Assembly (NCBI GenBank): GCA_023079485.1
Contig: CM041091.1
Coordinates: forward strand, 33,316,146 to 33,380,145
DNA: 64,000 nucleotides
Reading direction: 5' to 3'
Origin: Archilochus colubris
Taxonomy: Eukaryota; Chordata; Aves; Apodiformes; Trochilidae
A program made the translations under genes and the position numbers. A model generated the notes under the pieces. That model did no database searches. It was not told where the DNA came from and saw only the letters and a list, made by a program, of their open reading frames with translations. Shown in pieces: positions 1 through 12,739 of the stretch. Numbering within the stretch: the stretch's first letter is position 1; every line of letters starts with the position of its first letter.

Positions 1-906
1 TCATCCAGCACTTCAACCACAGTCCATGCCAGATATAAAATATTAAAGGGAATTTTAGGAACTGTGCTGTATAGAACCAGAGTACCAAGTTCTGCAGCTT
101 AGCTCTGTGGGGTTTTTGCCTTTGGGCTTGCTCAGGGTGGGTTTTATCCCCCTGCAAGCATCTCACAGAGAGAGACAGGGGTTGCTGTGGGCAGGGCAGG
201 TCTGAAAAATCCCTCCTTGAAGGCACAGGGACCCACCTAGCAATCTTGGGCTGGGGATTACTCATTCTTCTGGGGCAGTGGATGTGAGTAGATGGGTTAT
301 TAAATGCATTTTAATTTTAGTGCTCCCTTCCTGTGGGGTAAAAAGGGTTTGTTTTGTTTTTTTCCTCCCCAGCAAACTGTGAGCTGATTGGCTTTTTCTT
401 TCTTTCACAGAGCTTAAGGTCACTCACCTTGGGCACTAGTAGGTTGTAATGATTGCTGGCAAGTTGTCTGGATGCTTTCTGGCATCCCCATCAGAGCTGT
501 TTGGTACTGGTGCTGCCAGCCAGCTCCTAACTCTTGTGCTGGGTGAAGAGACTTGAGCCCAGTGCTGCCTGGGCACCTGGAATTGGGTCATGGCTGAGGG
601 ATTCAGCATGGCTTGAAGGCATAAACACCAACACTGGATATGGCATTTTATATAGAAAGCTTTAAAATAAAGAAATCTGATGTTCTGCTGGCCCAGCTTG
701 GTCAGTTTGTCTGTTTTTATTTTTTGATTTTGGGTTTTTTGGGTTTTTTTTGTGAAAGCCCTTGGTTCAGTGAAGAAACTTGTCAGAATTCTGGAACTTT
801 TTTTTAGAAAACAGTAATGCAGCACATTATCTGTCACCTAAAGGTTTTGAAGAACTGTATTTCCATTTTAGTTGCAGTGTGTTTATGAAACCTAATTATT
901 TTTCAG
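1..906 (+). other. DOCK1: DOCK1 intron, 3' part
   Basis: This is intronic sequence ending in the polypyrimidine tract and acceptor before position 907. It contains T-rich runs near 346-366 and 720-752. I see no exon, RNA gene or clear transposon here. The short frames on both strands are uninformative. Confidence 0.8.
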
Positions 907-1015
907 GCTGTATGAAAACAAAGGAGAAGCAGACTTCAGGGAGTCTCTGCTGCAGCTCTTTAAGTCCATCAATGAGATGATGAGCAGCATCTCTGATCAG
1001 ACTGTCATAGTGAAG
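907..1015 (+). CDS. DOCK1: DOCK1 internal exon (first in window), partial gene
   Basis: This exon encodes one base of a split codon and then 36 codons, starting LYENKGEADFRESLLQLF and ending in SDQTVIVK. I recognise it as DOCK-A family protein, closest to DOCK1. It is preceded by a T-rich tract and the acceptor tttttcag, and followed by the donor AAG|gtatgt. DOCK1 (DOCK180) works with ELMO as a guanine-nucleotide exchange factor for Rac in cell migration, engulfment of apoptotic cells and myoblast fusion. It acts at the plasma membrane through the DHR-1 domain and catalyses exchange through DHR-2. This exon falls between those two domains, in the helical linker, so no catalytic residues are expected. 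DOCK5 is the nearest alternative; the nested INSYN2A gene in this locus favours DOCK1. The upstream exon is outside the window. Confidence 0.95.
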
Positions 1016-2929
1016 GTATGTGCCCTCCAGGTCTCCATCCTTGCTTTACTTCTGAATCCTAAACCACAGCTGGGCAGTTAATGAGGTGTTAGGCTTGTGT
1101 TTGTACCCAGAAAAATATTTAACATCAAGCATGGTTAATTCTGGGTGCTTCTGGTTTGTAACTGTATCAAGAATGCTTCAAAGAAGAAGGTTTACTTAAA
1201 TTGCTGCAATTTCCTCACTTTATTTTTAAGAGAATGTAGTTAGGGGTTAAATGACAGCTTATTTGACAGCTTATAATTAAAACCCTAAGTTTTTTTTAAG
1301 GCAATACCTGTAAGATGCTGATGACAATGTAAGTGATTTTATTACATGATGCATATTTATGTTTTATGCATATTTACATCCCAGGCTTCTCAGGAGCTTC
1401 AGCACAGTATCTTAAGCTCTAGGAGATAATTTTTGATGGCAAATCAGTTGACAGTCAGACTCCACCCCACACCCCTCTTCTTCTGTCCCATTAAAACAAT
1501 ATCTGCCTCTGGAATGGGGAGTGTGGGCGTTGAGCTCAAATGAACACAGGCATTGACATCAGAGGAAAAACACTGAATTAAAGGACTTCTGGGGTCTTGC
1601 ATTGGGAGGAGATGAGGTCAGAGTTGCCAGTACTGCTCTCCTGTTCTCTTGGTAAAGCTCTTCATAAATCTCTGACAGCATGGGAAGGTCCAGAGGGTGT
1701 TGTAGGAACACATTTCCTGAAGCTGCACCTTGAAGTTCCCTTTGTGGTTCCCAGGAGCAGGAATGGAAGGACCTGAGTCTGGGCATTGCTCTGCTGGATC
1801 AGCTGAAGGCTGATGATTATAAAAAATTGGGGTTGAATTGGGGAAGAGCTTGACAGGAAGGCTGCTCTTGCTGGGATGTCAAGTGGTTGTGTAGGAGAGG
1901 AAACTTTTAGAGCAGCTGGGAGGTAAAAAAAGGCACTGGTGAGAGACACGCTGGTCCTGGGTAGCTGGGTGCATCCTGGTGATGCCAGGTGAGCACACAG
2001 CAAAAAGAGAGAACTGCTGAGTTTGAGGATTTTAAGGAGAGGCTGAGACTCTGTCATCTGATTAAAAAAAATAAGGATATTGCATGTTCCAGGAAAGCTG
2101 AGTTTCCATTTGTCTGACCAGGCATCTGTCCTGAGTGGAAGTTGGGAAGTTTGAGGCAGGGACTCTGTGTGCTCTCTGGTGCTTTACAGATAGAAAGTTT
2201 TCTGATTGTGAGGGTAGAATGCAGGAGTGACTTTCCTGGCATTCATTTGAAGAGAGCAGATGAACGTGAGCTTTTCCCAACACTTTATGCCTTGAGCTAA
2301 AAAAAATACCCTGAACAATAGGTTTGGTTGTCTTCATCAGAGACATGAGAGAAGACAAACTTCCTAGGAAAGGGCAGAAGGGTTACAGAGCAGCAGTGTT
2401 GGTACTGGTCCAGGTATTATTTCACTTTCAGATCTTTGCAGTCCTGTGCAGAGCACATCTCTGCATCTGGCCTTGTGTCTCTGAAGTGTGCTGGTAGGAA
2501 AAGCAGGGACAGATGAGCCAGTGAGGGCTTGTCTGAGAAATGTGTGTGTGTGGGAATGCCTTTCAGAAGCCCTTGACAACCTTTCATTCATTTGTTCTTC
2601 ATTGCTTTCATCTCTTTTGGACTCTTAATTACTTCTTAGGAGATGTAATTGTTGGTATTGGCTTTTTGCAGCCTGGGTGATTGCTTTTATGATGTTCAAA
2701 TATCCCCTGAAGCTCTACAGGGTTTTTTTTCCCTTCAGTAACTAGAAATGTGTAGTTCTATTACAAAGAATAAAATTATTGAATGGGTGATGGGTGGCTA
2801 AATGTGTGGTGGGGTTGGTTTGGTTTTTTTGGAGTGAGATTCAATATGGATTCTATGAATCTTGCCTGACTAAGTTCTTGGGAGTCCTGGGCAGGTGTCA
2901 GGAACAGAGTAAAGTGATGTGATGTTGCA

Positions 2930-2972
2930 GGTTTCATTCAGCATCTTCATTAGTGACCTGGAGTAGATAATT
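2930..2972 (+). mobile_element. Possible ancient CR1 ORF2 remnant
   Basis: The stretch reads, in frame, VSFSIFISDLE. This resembles the end of the CR1 reverse transcriptase (LFNIFINDLDE). Flanking similarity is too weak to set boundaries. It could be chance. Confidence 0.25.
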
Positions 2973-3483
2973 AAATACCATCCTAGAGGTGAGGAACATC
3001 AGAAATACCTCACAAAACTGAGGGGGCTAAAAAGAGCTGCAAGGTAGGCAAATGTAGGCAGAGCATCTCAGGAAATAAATCCCTGTATGGTTTTCTCCTT
3101 CAAGCTGGCAGCTGTTGCTTGGGAAAGGCACCTTTGGAGTGGTAACTGCATCCTCTCCATGGTCAGCAGTTCCTGGAAAATTCTCCATTAAATCCCAAGA
3201 AACAGGTGCCAGTTTAAAAGAAGGAAAAGAAGGATTTCTGAAGGTTTCTGTCCCAGGGGGTGATGGAGCCAGACAGTGTCAGCAGGTCCAGAAGGAGGTC
3301 AGGCAGACTGAGCCCCAGGTCCATGGGTGTTCTGAAAGGATGGGTGGAGAAGAAGCCAAGGTGATGGAGGAGCCAGAAAAAAACAATAGAACTGGGATTG
3401 ACCAAGTTTTGGGCTGGAGAAACCATCAGTGGGACACAGTGTGTTTGTTTCCTTGTGCTGTTGGAAGCTCTGCTGAAGTGTTG

Positions 3484-3576
3484 GAAAAAAATAATGAAGA
3501 ATGCAAAAAATAATAAAGATAAAAAATATAAAGCATGTAAAGATAAAAAACATAAGGAATAATAAATAATGAAGAA
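3484..3576. repeat. A-rich AATAA/GATAAA low-complexity tract
   Basis: Repeated ATAATGAAGAA, AATAAAGATAAA and AAGATAAAAAA units form an A-rich low-complexity patch. Confidence 0.7.
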
Positions 3577-4856
3577 GCAAATAAGTTGCTGTGGGTCAGT
3601 GTGCTGTGCAGGTAAAATCAGATCTAGCTGTAACAGTTTCAGGCTTCTTTTACTTTTTAATATATGTTGAGGAAGCTAAATAACTATATAAAATAAGTCT
3701 GTTTGGTGAGATAAACTGAAAAGACCTACACAGAAAATTAAGGTGCTTCACATTAAAAGAGACAGATACTTAATTTCCACATTTGAATATTTCTGTTTCT
3801 CCTTGCAGAAATTGTCATTCTCATCCTAGTTTATCCATGTGAAGCAGAACTGTAAAGTTTTTCTGAAATGTTTGCAGCTTTTCTCTTTTGGGCTGGTTAT
3901 ATTCATTTTCTTTATTTTTCTTTTCTCCCCAACCTATGTGTTAAGAGAGTAACCTCCAAGCTGACACTGGGCAACTGAATGCAGTCCTATGTTCTTAGCA
4001 AGAATTACTCTTTATCTATTCAAATATTGATGTCTTTGTGGAAGCTGCTGAGCAGTCTTTGGTTCCTTAATACTTTGCATTTCAACTGGCCCTCTCTTCA
4101 GGTGAATTTTTCAGAGTTTTTGGGTACATTTTAAAAAGGTTTCCTCCAACAGAGAACTGTATGAGTTGTGCAAGGGTTTAAGGTTGCAGAGCACAGAATT
4201 TTGGGTTTGTATCTCTCTTTGGATTATGGCTATCCTGAATTCCTTAGGAAAGGGGGAAAATTGTGTATGTGTTATCAGTAAGGGGGGGGGATCTGCTGTC
4301 TTAGTGCAGTTTAGGGTCACTTCATGACATAAAAAGTGGTCCCCTGGTCCTCAAGGTGTTGTTTGCAGTGGCTGCCTTAGCATCTGCATGCAGAAGAAGT
4401 ATAGGTGGTGTTTGGGTTTTTTCTTCCAGGATTTAAAGGGGTGTTTCTTTTTGTGAGCTTTTGATACTGCAGAATAAAAGCAAGGGAGTAGCATTATTAT
4501 AAGGTTATTTTAAATGGGAGTTGTAGTGCTTCAGGTTTACAATGAGCATATAAAGATCTCCATGTTCTTGGAACACAACTGGAGCAGAGTTTTAGCAGCA
4601 TTTATACCTCTTACTGGACTCATATGCTGCAATCAGAACATAAAGGTGGAAGAAGGAATAAAACCCACTTTCATCCTAGGCTATAAAGGCAGCAACAGCC
4701 TTGCCTATGGGGTTAAATTTGAGAAGCTGAGATGGTGTAAATGAATGCTTAAGGCTGGTTTTATTTTCTGGTTAACTCAATATAATTGTGAGGGGGTTCT
4801 ATGTGTCTGTTGGCTGCAGCAGAGGCAGAAATTCCAGGGATGCCTCTGACACTTGA

Positions 4857-4949
4857 TTGTTTTTTTGTTTGTTTTTTTTGTTGTTTGTGGGGTTTTTTTT
4901 GGGTGCTTTTTGTAGTTTTTTTTGTTTATTTTGTTTTTTTTGTTTTTTC
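4857..4949. repeat. T/G-rich low-complexity tract
   Basis: Runs of T are broken by single or double G (TTTGTTTG, GGGGTTTTTTTT) over about 90 bases. Frames reading poly-F or, on the other strand, poly-K/N come from this composition and are not genes. Confidence 0.75.
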
Positions 4950-7900
4950 CCAAGATTTGCAGTGTCCAAACTGGGGAGGGCAACTCAGATGGCAGTTTGA
5001 ACTCTCAGATGTTCTTAGTCACCTTCTTATTAAATAAATGTTCCTTGTGCCATGGATGGTAGCAGTGCAGTTCCAGCTGGAGAAGCAGTGAAACTAAACT
5101 TAAATTTATTTTTTTTTTTTAAGAATCAGTTTACTTTTAAGAATTATTTGACTCAATAAGGTGTGGCAGAGTTTGGTACGTGCACCTATTTTTAGTGGCT
5201 ACAAGTGCAGTGACTTCTCTTGGTTTTATTCCTATTTTCTGCTAATTGGTGCATGGTAACCACTTCCTTAACTTGCTGCTGCTTAAGCTCAGCTCAAGCC
5301 TAGCAGGATCTTTCCAGTTTAGATAAAAAATTGCAAATGTTTCCTATGTATTTTATTAATATTATTAATTTATTCTTACACCTCTTCTGAAACAAGGGCA
5401 GTTGAGGCAGCTGCATCTTATTTCGGAGGATGCTCTGGTTTTAGGTGTGTTTGTATGAGGGAGCTGAGCTCTTAGCAGGGTTCTGGCTCTTTGCTGGTAG
5501 CTGTGACTTTGCACTGCTCTTCAGGATGGCTGAAAAAGGGCTGGGTGAGTTCCCTCTGCTTTAAATGATGTTGATAAAGTAGGTGTTTATATAGAATTAG
5601 CCTGGGTGGAAGGTGATAACATTTCACTAGTGCAAATTCTCCTGTCTGTGTTGTATTTTTAATAATCCTCATTGATTTTAACGTGTGATCCCATACCAGA
5701 CTTTCCTTTTTTTCCCCTGCTTTAATATTACACATTTGTTGCAAAAGCCACAGAAAAAAACCTTCATGAAGATAGGAAAATACCTTTACAAGGTGCTGAG
5801 GTGCCATGGAACAAAACAAGAGACTGCAGGGCTCCTCCAACCTGTGGATAAGCATGATTTAAAACAAATTGAGTGACAAAACCCAAATCCTAATGAATTC
5901 GTGGGGAGGTCTCTTGTTAGACTGCCAGTGTAACACTCTAGGAGAGCCCAGTGCCACTTTTTGTGATCCTGCTTTCTGCTTTTGTACACTGAATTTCATG
6001 CCAGAGGCACTGGTTTGGTTGTGGTTTGGAAAACATTTAATTGAACCCTAGTATTTAGGTGTTCTTGGAAATGGCTTCATCCAGCTGCTGCCTGGGCTTA
6101 GTTGGACTGGGCTGATAAGTTGAAGAGAATGGATTTTTTGGGTAGAAGGTGGGTGCTCTGTGTTGGATGACACAAAAGATGAAAATTAACATTATTTTAA
6201 TGTATAAACTGAGTCAGGTCAAATAAATTCATTGCTTCATCAGATGAGAGCTCGTAAGAACATTCTGTGTTTGGCAAGGATTTTCTGCTGCGTTTTGACA
6301 CTGAGCATCCTGCTGGAGATGGAGGACTTTAGAAAATAAAATTACATTTTTTAATGCAACGTTTTTGCTTTAATGTGGTACAAACAGATGAACTGAAATC
6401 CTAGGCAAAACCTGTAGTGTATTACTCAGAATTTTAAAACCCATTGCAAACGTTTTAGTCTTATGACAACCTTAAGTTAGTATTGCTCTTACCCTAAATG
6501 GCTGCTGGAAATAAGCTTTTTTTACCAGTTTTTGACATTCCCTCTTGGTATAAACCCAAGAATGGGATAAAAGTTAATTTTCTGTTGTTGCAGGATCTCT
6601 TTTCTGTACTTTCTACTGCTTTGTTTTCATTTCCGAGTGACCATTTTTTCTTCTCTCAGTAATTTCTGTTCTGTATTACTGAAGAGCTTGCTCAATATTC
6701 CTGACTGGGTAATAAACAGGACTAAATGAGTAAAACCTCCCATTGTTTATGTTGTCCAAAATGATATCAGAAGTTATTTTCAACTTTTTAGCAAGGCTGC
6801 AGAGTGGTAGAAGGATGCTGCAGTGCCATGTAGTGCCATATTTTTTTTGTCCCCTTTTAGTGGGACTGTTTCAATCCATCAGGGTGTTAGTTCAAGTGTG
6901 GCAAAATGAATTTTTTATGCTGAGGGAGTGTAATTTATCTTATTCCACAAGCCTTCAGATGTACTACCAGCTAACAGGAGTGACAAAGAAATGGAGATGC
7001 TGAGGAGCAGAAGGCGTGGGGTGCAGACTGACTTTCTGCCTTGGAGACAGAACCTGTTGCAGACACAGCTCCAAAGGGCATCATTTTCTCTGCTGTGTTT
7101 TTATTGCTTCTTAAACATCTTCCTGAGCTTTTTCCCTGTTCTGTGTAGGTGTGAGGTTGGGTTGGCAGGGGGTGAGACAGCTCCAAAGTGACTTGGGGCA
7201 CTGGTGACCAGTGGTGCTGGTGATGCTGGTGCTCACCAGTGAACAGTCTCCCACAGCATCCTCCTGAAGAAGCTGTCAGCCCACAGCTTGGACAGGAGCA
7301 CGTATGCCCTGCAGTGGACCCTTCAGCAATGTTCAGAGGGACCACAGTTAGAAATAACACCTCCACTGGACTGGGTCTTGCTTGTTCTGGCCTCCTGACC
7401 GTGTCTGAAGGTGTTTACATACAGCCTATCACTCAATTTATGTCTTAAATAGGAAATAAAAAAAACCCCAAACCTGTGTTATTTAGCTGCTAGTTCTGAA
7501 GCAGCTGAGGAAATAGCAATTAGCTCTTAAGTCACGGGGAGCTCATCAATGAATTTATTTTAAAGGTTACAAAGGATGACTGCTCTAGATGGAGAGGTGG
7601 CTGGGATGATTTAAGGAGCAAGTTGCAATTACTCTGCAGAATGATAAAACCCAGGAACTCTTTTTCTGCCTTCTGTGGCTGTGCAGAGAAGTGTGACCAT
7701 CATTTATTGCTTAATTTATTCTGTTTAAGACAAAGCTTTGACTTTTTCCTGGACCTTATTATTTTCACTTAGTGAGCTTTATTCCTTGGCACACTTACCT
7801 GCCTTTTTAGTAGTGGGGAAGAGTATCCTTGAAGCACTCCCCTCATGATGGAGCAGTTCAGGATGCAGAGACAGAGCCTCAGATAATTCTGCTTTTCATC

Positions 7901-10900
7901 TCTATGTACTTGGGGCATCATACTTTTTACTCAGAGATACAACAGAGATTCATAAGGGGGAAATGAACTCAAATTCCTGTAAGGGCACAGCTCTGGGGAT
8001 GGTGAGGAGAGGAAGAAGTGAGGGATGAGGCATAATATCCATCCAAAGGTCTTTTGTATCAGCTCAGAGGCTGACTTGCACTTGCTGACCTCCTGCTGGT
8101 CCTTGGTTCCCTTGTGAATCACATCCCAGGAAAAAAAACAGAAAAAACCCAAAAAAACCCCACCAAAACCCAACAATTCCAGCAATATCCTGAGTGTACA
8201 TGGAAGTTGAACTCAGTAAGAGGAAAAACATTTCTATTATTCATCTGATGTGTGCTGTCTTCCTTCTGCTTTCTCTCCTTTTTATTCTTCTTTGCTGGTT
8301 TCTTTGTGAGCTTTGTACTGCTTAAAATGAATGATTTGGTAACTTGATAAGGGTAGCAATAATTTGTCACTGGTTTTCCACAAAGTGAGGAGCCCCTTTG
8401 GGCAGTAACATTTTTATTGCAGCCCAGCTTGAAGCTGTATAATTATTGACTAAGTGTGTGGGACTGATATTTCTGGCTTTGTGCATAGATCTAATGTGAT
8501 CACATGGCAATTATTGCAAGAACCTGTTTGATGCAAGATAAAAAGATTTCAGGTTCTTCATTACTGTCTTTTCTCTAGCACTGTTTTGAATTTTCAGGTG
8601 TCATAGGCATCAGCATATAAGAATGAAATTAAGCTTTTGATTTAGTTTGGAATTTGAACCTTGTGTCCAGTGCTGGTGAAGAGGGGAAAGTAATTTGTTT
8701 TCTCAGTGGAAAAAAAAAAACAAATCAAAGCAGTTGTTTGGTTTTTTCCTGATGTTCTAGAAGGTGGTAACAGGTTTTTTTTAATCTGCTGAATGCATTT
8801 ATTCTTCATTTATATTGAATATTTATATTTATTCTTCTGTCCTGGGAATAACCAGCTTTGCAGTTCTGATAGTGCTAACAAAAGATTTACTTTCAGCTGC
8901 TGCTTCTAACAGAATAAAATGGAGTTATTTTAATAAACCTTTGGATTACCCATCCAGACTCAATCATGGGGCTGCAGAGCCCACGTGTTTCATCAGAGTG
9001 CCTGTCATATAATGGAGTCAACTCAGATGAGAAATTTTGGAAGTAAACTTCCACAATTCTCTTAATATTTAAAGATTCTGAACTTTAATTGTCCATAAAT
9101 CAGAGCCTAAATGGCTGCTCATGATTGTAACTACAGGCTTCCAGTGGGTGTTGTAACCAGTTTTACCTGATCGTATTTCATTGCAGCCATTAAAGTGTTA
9201 ATTTTCATGATTGTGCCATCACAGTGTGAAATTTTAATTCCTGATCTAAAATGCAAGCTCCCTTTTAGGATGTGTTACTAAACATTTATTGTTTTGTGCA
9301 TCTGAATGATAAGCAAATAAAAACACAGCGATGGCTGCGGTGTAGAACTGGTCATTAGAGTCCTCATCCATCACAACACAGAAACGTGCACATCATGGGA
9401 ATATTTGCATAATTATTACACTTAGGAGCTTGATTGCTGAGCATGGAAGTAGTCCTGGAAGCACACATGGGAATGGTTGATGATGGAGCTTGACAGTCTG
9501 AAACGGGATATCAATAAAGCTGGAATGCTTGGAAACTTGTGTCTTAACCTGCTGAGGTGTTTTTGGGGTTTTTTGCTCTTTTGGAGAAAAAAAAAGTGGT
9601 GAGGAAGGGTGGGCAGTGTTCCCACGGTTTTCTTTCTTTCTCTCCTGAGTTTGTTCTGTTGAAGCAGAGGCTTTTAGTGGCTTTTAATCCCAAACACTTT
9701 CCTCTCCCCTCACTTTTCCGCCGTTCCTGTGAAAGCTTCACCAGGTGGAAAAACATCCCAGCTATTTTTAAATAACAAACACCAACAGTTTCAGTGCTGT
9801 GGAAATACACCTTTCCAGGGGAAATTTGGGGTATTTACTCAGTTCTAGTTGGGAGACTAAATTTGAGAAGAGAACTGAACATCTGCTGTAAGTTTCCCCT
9901 TCCCCATTTGGTTCTCTGGCATTATTTCTGCATGATGAATTCTCAGTGAGTTCTCACCTTGAGGAAGATGATTTGAAGATGAGTGGGGTGTTTGCTAAAG
10001 TTTTAACCCTGAATTATTTTTTTCACTAACAGTTTGTTCAGCTGCTACAACCTGGTGTTCTCCAGGTGACATTTCCAGGGCCAGTTTTGCAGCCACTTGT
10101 GTATCTGCAAGGCTGAGCTTATAGAACTCCTGAAGCTTTATAACCCAGGGGAAAGAATTGCCTAAATTTGTGCTTTTTAGGATCTGGTTTTGGACGTGGA
10201 TGTGTGCTTTCTTAAAGAGATCTACCAAAATAACTTTAATCTGCATTTTTATTGAGAAATATGTAAATCAACAACTGCTTCATACATTATTCAAGAAAAG
10301 GCATATTTGGTATCGCTGATACCTCTGCTAATCTCATCTAAAGATATGCAAATGATTTAATTAAAATAATTATACTGTATAATATACTTGAACTTTGCTC
10401 TAAAATAGTACATATTAATCACTAATGGTACTTGTATTTTCAGCTGGAAAGACAAAGTCTTTGACTGATAGTGGGTTCTAAACTTGTTCCCCCTCCCTAT
10501 TTTTTTTTTTCTTAGCAACTTGGGCTGAGTTTTCCTATGTTGAATATAATCAAACAGTTGACCTCATCCATCCCAGACGAGTGGGATTTGATGTAAAATT
10601 ACAAGTGTTGTGGCAGACAAGTGTAGGTGTCTGAAAATAGACAAGTAGTTTTTTTATTTACCTAGGAGGCAATAATTCCTGCAGTCTGGTTTCCTGGGGC
10701 TCTCCCTCCTGCTAACTGCTGCCAAACAGAATTTTTTTTGATCTCTTGAATGCCTCTGACCGTGGAATTGTGTCATATAATCACCTGTCATGTCATAGAC
10801 TTCAGACTAGAGAAAGAATTGATTAAAAAAAGGAAAAGCTTAAGGGCTCCCCTTGTTTCTAATTCAGAAGGGGGGGAGCTGTGTTGCTCTTGTTGATGGA

Positions 10901-11199
10901 ACCTGCAAATGCTGAACATTAAACCCCCAAATAGGATCATTCCCCCTTTTGAGGCAAAAATAATCTGTAATCCAACCATGGGGTGTTATGGATGAAGCAC
11001 AAAAGTAAGCAGAATAGTTGTGGCTTGTGTTTGAATTGCTGTGGTTTATTTCTAGTCTGGGGCTCAGACTGATGCAAGGATTGGAGGAACCTCACTAAAA
11101 GCCAGAGTGAAGCCACAAAGAGTTAGGGTTCTTTATTTTTTGCTTTCCTCAGCAAAGGAAGTTTAATTTTGTTCATTTGTTGTTTTTATTTCCTTTTAG

Positions 11200-11270
11200 G
11201 GGGCAGCACTTAAATATTTGCCAACTATTGTCAATGATGTGAAGTTAGTATTTGATCCAAAAGAGCTCAG
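11200..11270 (+). CDS. DOCK1: DOCK1 internal exon
   Basis: This 71-base exon reads GAALKYLPTIVNDVKLVF and continues into DPKEL plus two bases of a serine codon. The acceptor is tccttttag|GGG and the donor is CTCAG|gtgagt. The frame continues exactly from the previous exon, which ended on a complete AAG codon. The peptide is strongly conserved in vertebrate DOCK1 and belongs to the alpha-helical segment between DHR-1 and DHR-2. The split codon is AG in this exon plus C at 12633. Confidence 0.95.
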
Positions 11271-12632
11271 GTGAGTGCAGTTTGTAATGGCACCTTTGTC
11301 TTGGTCTTTATTTTACACACACAAATATATATAAAATTATACACACAGAAGCAATGAAATAGGTTTCCTCACTTTGGGTTTATTACCTTTTGGTTTTCCT
11401 TGCACGTATTTTTAGGACTACACTAATACCTTGTTCTTAGTGTGTGACATCAAGGTTTGATGAAAGGTTTGACAGGCTTTGCCCTCTTGTTGAGGACAGT
11501 CATGTAATGAGAAGAATTACTTATTATTCAGGCAACTGACATCAACATTTCTGAGCTGTGTGCTTGATGCTTCTCTTTACTGTGAACAGTAACTCATTGA
11601 ACACTGCTGGATCAACATTTCAGTAGCAAGAAAAAACCTAAATATTAGTATTTCAGGAAAACTTTTAACTTCCAGGAAAAAAGAGTTTATCTTTCACAAC
11701 ACTACTGTGAGGCATTTAAGTTGGAAAAAAGCACCCTTTATATCTAACTTGATAGCACAAACTCATCTTTATATTGTGGTTTTTTTTTATTTCTGTGTTT
11801 TGCATCTCAAAATGAAGATAAAGTAGAAATAAAATAGGGAGGTATAATCTTAGTCTAACATGTCAGTGGCCTGAGGAACCTGGCATTTAGCTTCTGCCTG
11901 GCTGGACTGTGAACGTTTTTACATGTACTCTGATGCTTCTGATGGGCCAAACTCCTTGTGCATTTTCTGGATTAATCATAATTTTGATATGTGATTGCAA
12001 AAGTACTGGGAAGATAAACCAAATGGAAAATAATAGGATGTGGTCTGGTTTACCCCCCACACAACAGCTTTTCTAATTCTTAAAATGTTTGAGATTGAAT
12101 AATACTTGAAAGTGAATGCTCAATAGGGAAAACAAAAAAAAAACCTAAAACTTTAAATTCCATGAAACAATTGAAAATTCTTTTCAAAATCTGCATTCTA
12201 TGGGAGCTCAGCTGATGAGCAGAATGGTACCTTTATCATCCTGAAATGTGTTTCTGGGTTTGTTTGGCTTTTTTCTTAGTGGAAGCTTGTAACATGAATT
12301 ACCACTTTATTTTTACATGGTGACACATAATTCCATTAATAGTATGTGAGGATTGAAGTCAAGAGACAAAAGCCCAGGCAACTCAAATTTGAAATGAAAA
12401 ACCTGAAATGCAACATGGGAAAAGAGTGTAAAACCAAGATAAAAGGGAGAGTGCAAAAGAGAAGACACCCAAAAAATGTATTAAAGAGAGTTTGTATTTC
12501 TTTGGAACTCTGATTTCTTTACTGCCTGAAAAATGAGTTTGTCCAAAAGCATGTGCTTATTTTTTGAGGCTATTGGATTTTTTTTAATGGATTTTTGGAG
12601 GGGGCTGAATATATTTTTACTTCTCTCTGTAG
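11271..12632 (+). other. DOCK1: DOCK1 intron (~1.4 kb)
   Basis: This short AT-rich intron has a small CA/TA patch near 11317-11347 and a pyrimidine-rich end before the acceptor at 12631-12632. Nothing else is recognisable. Confidence 0.85.
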
Positions 12633-12739
12633 CAAACTCTTCACTGAATTCATCCTGAACGTTCCTGTCAGTCGGCTGACGATCCAGAAGCTCTACTGCC
12701 TGATTGAGATTGTCCACAGTGACCTCTTCACCCAGCACG
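12633..12739 (+). CDS. DOCK1: DOCK1 internal exon
   Basis: This 107-base exon completes the split serine codon and encodes KLFTEFILNVPVSRLTIQKL, then YCLIEIVHSDLFTQH, then the first base of an aspartate codon. The acceptor is ttctctctgtag|C and the donor is CACG|gtgagc. The peptide is DOCK1-like throughout. As I recall it, the mammalian sequence differs at the short VSR stretch after NVP, so this may be a real lineage difference. The local open frame runs past the donor into the intron up to 12873, but the splice site and the continuing homology in the next exon set the true end. Confidence 0.95.

Larger units (their letters stand above)
1016..11199 (+). other. DOCK1: DOCK1 intron (~10.2 kb)
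   Basis: This long AT-rich intron has no recognisable exon. It holds an A-rich AATAAA/GATAAA-like patch at 3484-3576, a T/G-rich tract at 4857-4949, an A/C-rich tract around 8128-8170, and a possible very old CR1 remnant near 2930-2970. The frames in this stretch show no family resemblance and overlap each other on both strands, as chance frames do. Confidence 0.8.

Noticed and set aside
3115..3513. 132-codon frame starting LLGKGTFGVV, resembling a kinase glycine loop
   Set aside because: No kinase features follow: there is no invariant lysine context, no HRD and no DFG. The motif is probably chance within intronic DNA.
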